Shown: in pieces, positions 61,622 to 64,000 of the stretch
Position numbering within the stretch: the stretch's first letter is position 1
How the letters are laid out: each line of letters opens with the position of its first letter
Assembly (NCBI GenBank): GCA_005882115.1
Contig: VBEG01000025.1
Span: forward strand, 1-64,000
Direction: 5' to 3'
DNA from: Chloroflexota bacterium
Lineage (GTDB): Bacteria > Chloroflexota > Dormibacteria > Dormibacterales > Dormibacteraceae
Length of the DNA stretch: 64,000 bases
Made by a program: the position numbers and the translations under genes
The notes under the pieces: generated by a model
Database searches by the model: none
Told to the model about the DNA's origin: nothing
Seen by the model: the letters and a program-made list of their open reading frames with translations, nothing else

Positions 61622-62587
61622 ATGGGTGTGGAAACCAAAGCCAAGGCCGCGGTGAAGAAACCCGTGGTCCATCCGAACACGTGGGTCTTCTTCGAAGGCG
61701 AGTACGCGCGCTACAACGACGTCAGGCTCGGGCTGATGACTCACGCGCTCCACTACGGGACGGCCGTTTTCGAAGGCATCCGGGCCTACTGGAACGACAA
61801 GAAAAGCCAGCTTTTCCTGCTGGAGGCTGCGGCGCACTACGACCGCATGAAGCGCTCAGCCAACGTCATGCGCATGACCCTGCCCTACTCGACCGAGGAG
61901 CTCGTCAACTTCACGCTCGAGCTTTTGCGGCGCAACGAGTTCAGGTCGGACGTGTACGTCCGTCCGCTGCTGTACACGTCCAGTGAGGAGATCGGCGTCC
62001 GCCTGCATAACCTGGACCGCTCCTTCTTTATCTACGCGGTGCCCTTCGGCAAATATGTAGAGGTCGACGCGGGCATCCGCTGCATGGTCAGCACTTGGCG
62101 CCGCGTTCCGGACCAGTCGCTTCCCGCACGAGCCAAGATCACCGGCTCCTACGCGCAGGCCGCGCTCGCGAAGTCCGAAGCGGTGGAGGGCGGATTCGAC
62201 GAGGCCATCGTGCTGGCCATCGACGGACACGTTTCCGAAGGCTCGGCCGAAAACCTCTTCATGCTGAAGGACGGCGCGTTTGTAACACCGCCCGTGACCG
62301 ACGATATCCTCGAAGGCGTCACGCGCCAGCTCCTGATCAAGGTGATCAAAGACGAGCTGAACCTAGACGTGCTCGAGCGGAGCATCGACCGCACCGAGCT
62401 CTACACATGTGACGAGCTGCTGCTGTGCGGCACCGGAGCGCAGATCTCGCCGGTGATCGAGGTCGACCGGCGCCCGATCGGCGACGGCAAGGTCGGGGAA
62501 TTCACGCAGGAGCTCCAGAACATCTACTTCAGCGCCGTCCGCGGCGACACCCCCAAGTACAAGGACTGGACGATCCCGGTTTACTAA
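61622..62587 (+). CDS. ilvE: Branched-chain-amino-acid aminotransferase
   Basis: 321 residues. Class IV PLP fold: FEGEYARYNDVRLGLMTHALHYGTAVFEGIRAY, Schiff-base Lys in AKITGSYAQAALAKSEA (about 178), DEAIVLAIDGHVSEGSAENLF and LLCGTGAQISPV. It interconverts Leu/Ile/Val and their 2-oxo acids with glutamate. The N-terminus has about 15 extra Lys-rich residues compared with typical IlvE. Confidence 0.93.
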   Translation: MGVETKAKAAVKKPVVHPNTWVFFEGEYARYNDVRLGLMTHALHYGTAVFEGIRAYWNDKKSQLFLLEAAAHYDRMKRSANVMRMTLPYSTEELVNFTLELLRRNEFRSDVYVRPLLYTSSEEIGVRLHNLDRSFFIYAVPFGKYVEVDAGIRCMVSTWRRVPDQSLPARAKITGSYAQAALAKSEAVEGGFDEAIVLAIDGHVSEGSAENLFMLKDGAFVTPPVTDDILEGVTRQLLIKVIKDELNLDVLERSIDRTELYTCDELLLCGTGAQISPVIEVDRRPIGDGKVGEFTQELQNIYFSAVRGDTPKYKDWTIPVY

Positions 62588-62594
62588 GAAGACG

Positions 62595-62832
62595 GACGTG
62601 ATACCTAGGCCGGATTTACTCCGGCCGTCACCTGGGGTCCCCCTTGCAAACGCCACCAGACACAGCGTGCAATGGAGGGGGTTTTACGGGGGAGGCCTGC
62701 CTCCCCCGTGAAAGACGTGATACCTAGGCCGGATTTACTCCGGCCGTCACCTGGCGACCCCCTTGCAAACCCCACCAGACACAGCGTGCGATGGAAGGGG
62801 TTCCACGGGCGAGGCCTGTCTGCCCCGTGAAA
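62595..62832. repeat. 119-bp tandem duplication containing REP-like hairpins and a start codon
   Basis: Copy 1 (62595-62713) and copy 2 (62714-62832) begin GACGTGATACCTAGG and differ at scattered bases. Each contains GGCCGGATTTACTCCGGCC (62608-62626 and 62727-62745), the same hairpin as at 59.2-59.5 kb, and ends in CCCCGTGAAAG. In copy 2 that GTG is the start of the glycerate kinase gene. This and the spacer account for 62588-62826. Confidence 0.85.
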
Positions 62833-63942
62833 GTAGTCGTCGCGCCGAACGCGTTCAAAGGCACTCTCACCGCGACGCAAGCCGCGGCCGCGATCGCGCG
62901 AGGCGTCCGTGAAGTCTTTCCGGACGCCGAGGTGATCGAGGTTCCCGTCGCGGACGGGGGCGATGGGACCGTCGAGGCGCTGGTCGACGCGAATCGCGGT
63001 GAGTATCGGTCGGCGACAGTCGATGGGCCGCTGGGCGATCCAGTCGAGGCTCGCTACGGCCTCATCAATTCTGGCCGCACCGCGGTCGTCGAGCTCGCGA
63101 CGTCCAGCGGGTTGGCTTTGCTCGCGCCCGAACGGCGTGATCCTCGGCGAGCTTCGACCTATGGATTCGGCGAGCTGCTCGAAGCGGCGCGTTCGTCAGG
63201 CGCATCAGAGATCATCGCAGGCATCGGCGGCTCGGCCACCAACGACGGAGGCGCCGGGATGGCACAGGCCGTCGGCTACCGCCTGCTCGACGATGCGGAT
63301 CAGGACCTGGCCCGAGGTGGCGCCGCGCTTGCTCGAGTCCAGCGCATCGCGGGCGGCTCTCGAATCCGCGATACCTCGATCAGGGTTGCCTGTGACGTTG
63401 ACAATCCGCTGCTTGGGCCAAAGGGTGCCAGCCACGTCTACGGTCCGCAGAAGGGCGCCGATGAACTGACGGTGGAGGAGCTCGATGCGGCGCTCGCGCA
63501 TCTCGCAGAAGTCGTCAGGCGCGACCTGCACCTCGATGTGGCGAATGAACCTGGCGCGGGAGCCGCCGGAGGCACCGGCTTTGGGATGGTCGCGTTCCTG
63601 GGCGCGGTTCTGGTCAAGGGCGCGCCACTTGTGGTCGAGGCGAGCGGGTTCGACCAGACGCTGAAGGGAGCCGACCTCGTGTTCACAGGCGAGGGGCGGG
63701 TCGACGAGCAGACCGCCTTCGGCAAAGCGCCCGGCGAGGTGGCCAAGCGCGCCAAGAGGGCTCGGGTGCCGGTGGTCCTCCTGGCGGGGAGCAAGGGCCC
63801 TGGTTGGGAGGCGTTGAGCAAGCAGGGGGTCACCTACATCGTGACCTTCACAGAGGAAGGAATAGACCTGCGGCAGGCCCTAAATGACCCAGAGGGGATG
63901 CTGGCGCGCGCCGCCGTAGTAGCCTGCCGCAGGCTAAGGTGA
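62827..63942 (+). CDS. glxK: Glycerate kinase
   Basis: 371 residues from the GTG at 62827 (VKVVVAPNAFKGTLTA). GlxK/GarK family: FKGTLTATQAAAAIARG, VPVADGGDGTVEAL, GIGGSATNDGGAGMAQAVG, VACDVDNPLLGPKGA and VFTGEGRVDEQTAFGKAPGEVAK. It phosphorylates glycerate to a phosphoglycerate. Its 5' leader and first codons lie in the second copy of the tandem duplication. Confidence 0.93.
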   Translation: MKVVVAPNAFKGTLTATQAAAAIARGVREVFPDAEVIEVPVADGGDGTVEALVDANRGEYRSATVDGPLGDPVEARYGLINSGRTAVVELATSSGLALLAPERRDPRRASTYGFGELLEAARSSGASEIIAGIGGSATNDGGAGMAQAVGYRLLDDADQDLARGGAALARVQRIAGGSRIRDTSIRVACDVDNPLLGPKGASHVYGPQKGADELTVEELDAALAHLAEVVRRDLHLDVANEPGAGAAGGTGFGMVAFLGAVLVKGAPLVVEASGFDQTLKGADLVFTGEGRVDEQTAFGKAPGEVAKRAKRARVPVVLLAGSKGPGWEALSKQGVTYIVTFTEEGIDLRQALNDPEGMLARAAVVACRRLR

Positions 63943-64000
63943 AAGGTCCCGACCGTCCAGACCGCATCTCGGGGCTCACGACGCCGATATGTGCGTCAGG
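63943..64000. other. Window end, no gene supported
   Basis: 58 bases after the glycerate kinase stop. No hairpin with a T tract and no ORF that can be judged at this length. Confidence 0.5.

Overview
The window is high-GC, densely packed bacterial chromosome with no rRNA, tRNA, CRISPR array, transposase or phage gene that I can recognise. The gene content fits a soil-type high-GC lineage near Actinomycetota or Chloroflexota: GuaB3-type IMP dehydrogenase, PurS/Q/L three-part FGAM synthase, DUF881 proteins, FmdB zinc ribbon and two-subunit pyruvate carboxylase. A Dormibacterota-like (AD3) genome is my best guess, but it is an inference. Many genes start at GTG or TTG. At least two, purN and ridA, appear to start at CTG. 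Many have a -10 box (TANNNT) only 6-10 nt upstream of the start codon, which suggests leaderless transcription.

Layout. 0-15.8 kb is a mixed housekeeping region: a truncated sigma-like protein behind a LexA-like box, cysS, a molybdopterin-binding-domain protein, an HD phosphohydrolase, an FmdB zinc ribbon, a PLP lyase, threonine aldolase, an amidohydrolase, a phasin-like/PhaR divergent pair, two DUF881 proteins, glutamate dehydrogenase, and an epimerase-acyltransferase pair. 15.8-23.7 kb holds guaB3-guaA-purD-purE followed by the two subunits of a biotin-dependent pyruvate carboxylase. 23.8-27.1 kb carries a NUDIX hydrolase and an ECF sigma factor coupled to a large membrane anti-sigma/beta-propeller protein. 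27.2-37.3 kb is a purBCSQLFMNH operon. Together with purD and purE it encodes every step from PRPP to IMP except PurK. 37.3-39.3 kb has tryptophan 2,3-dioxygenase, a small Cys-rich protein and a class V PLP enzyme.

39.3-45.1 kb has an MFS exporter with a divergent MarR regulator, a thiolase and a NatAB-like ABC exporter. 45.1-52.7 kb is the pyrimidine operon: a PyrR-type RNA leader, pyrB, pyrR, a fused carA-carB, pyrK and pyrD. 52.7-58.9 kb has an ABC exporter whose permease carries a SpoIIM-like tail, an MFS exporter, an SRPBCC protein, RidA and an SDR. 58.9-59.5 kb is a non-coding repeat block. 59.5-64 kb has hisA, yajQ, a branched-chain aminotransferase and glycerate kinase, with a second tandem repeat just before the last gene.

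The most unusual features are: (1) palindromic repeats of several families in spacers, one of which also lies in frame inside carB and forms the 3' end of an epimerase gene; (2) start/stop overlaps of the form NTGA using all four N, including CTGA; (3) a CarA-CarB fusion controlled by a PyrR hairpin that contains its own Shine-Dalgarno; (4) a purF frame with no stop at the expected place that runs into purM; (5) a sigma region-2-only protein behind an SOS-like box. I did not find a convincing new defence or biosynthetic system.
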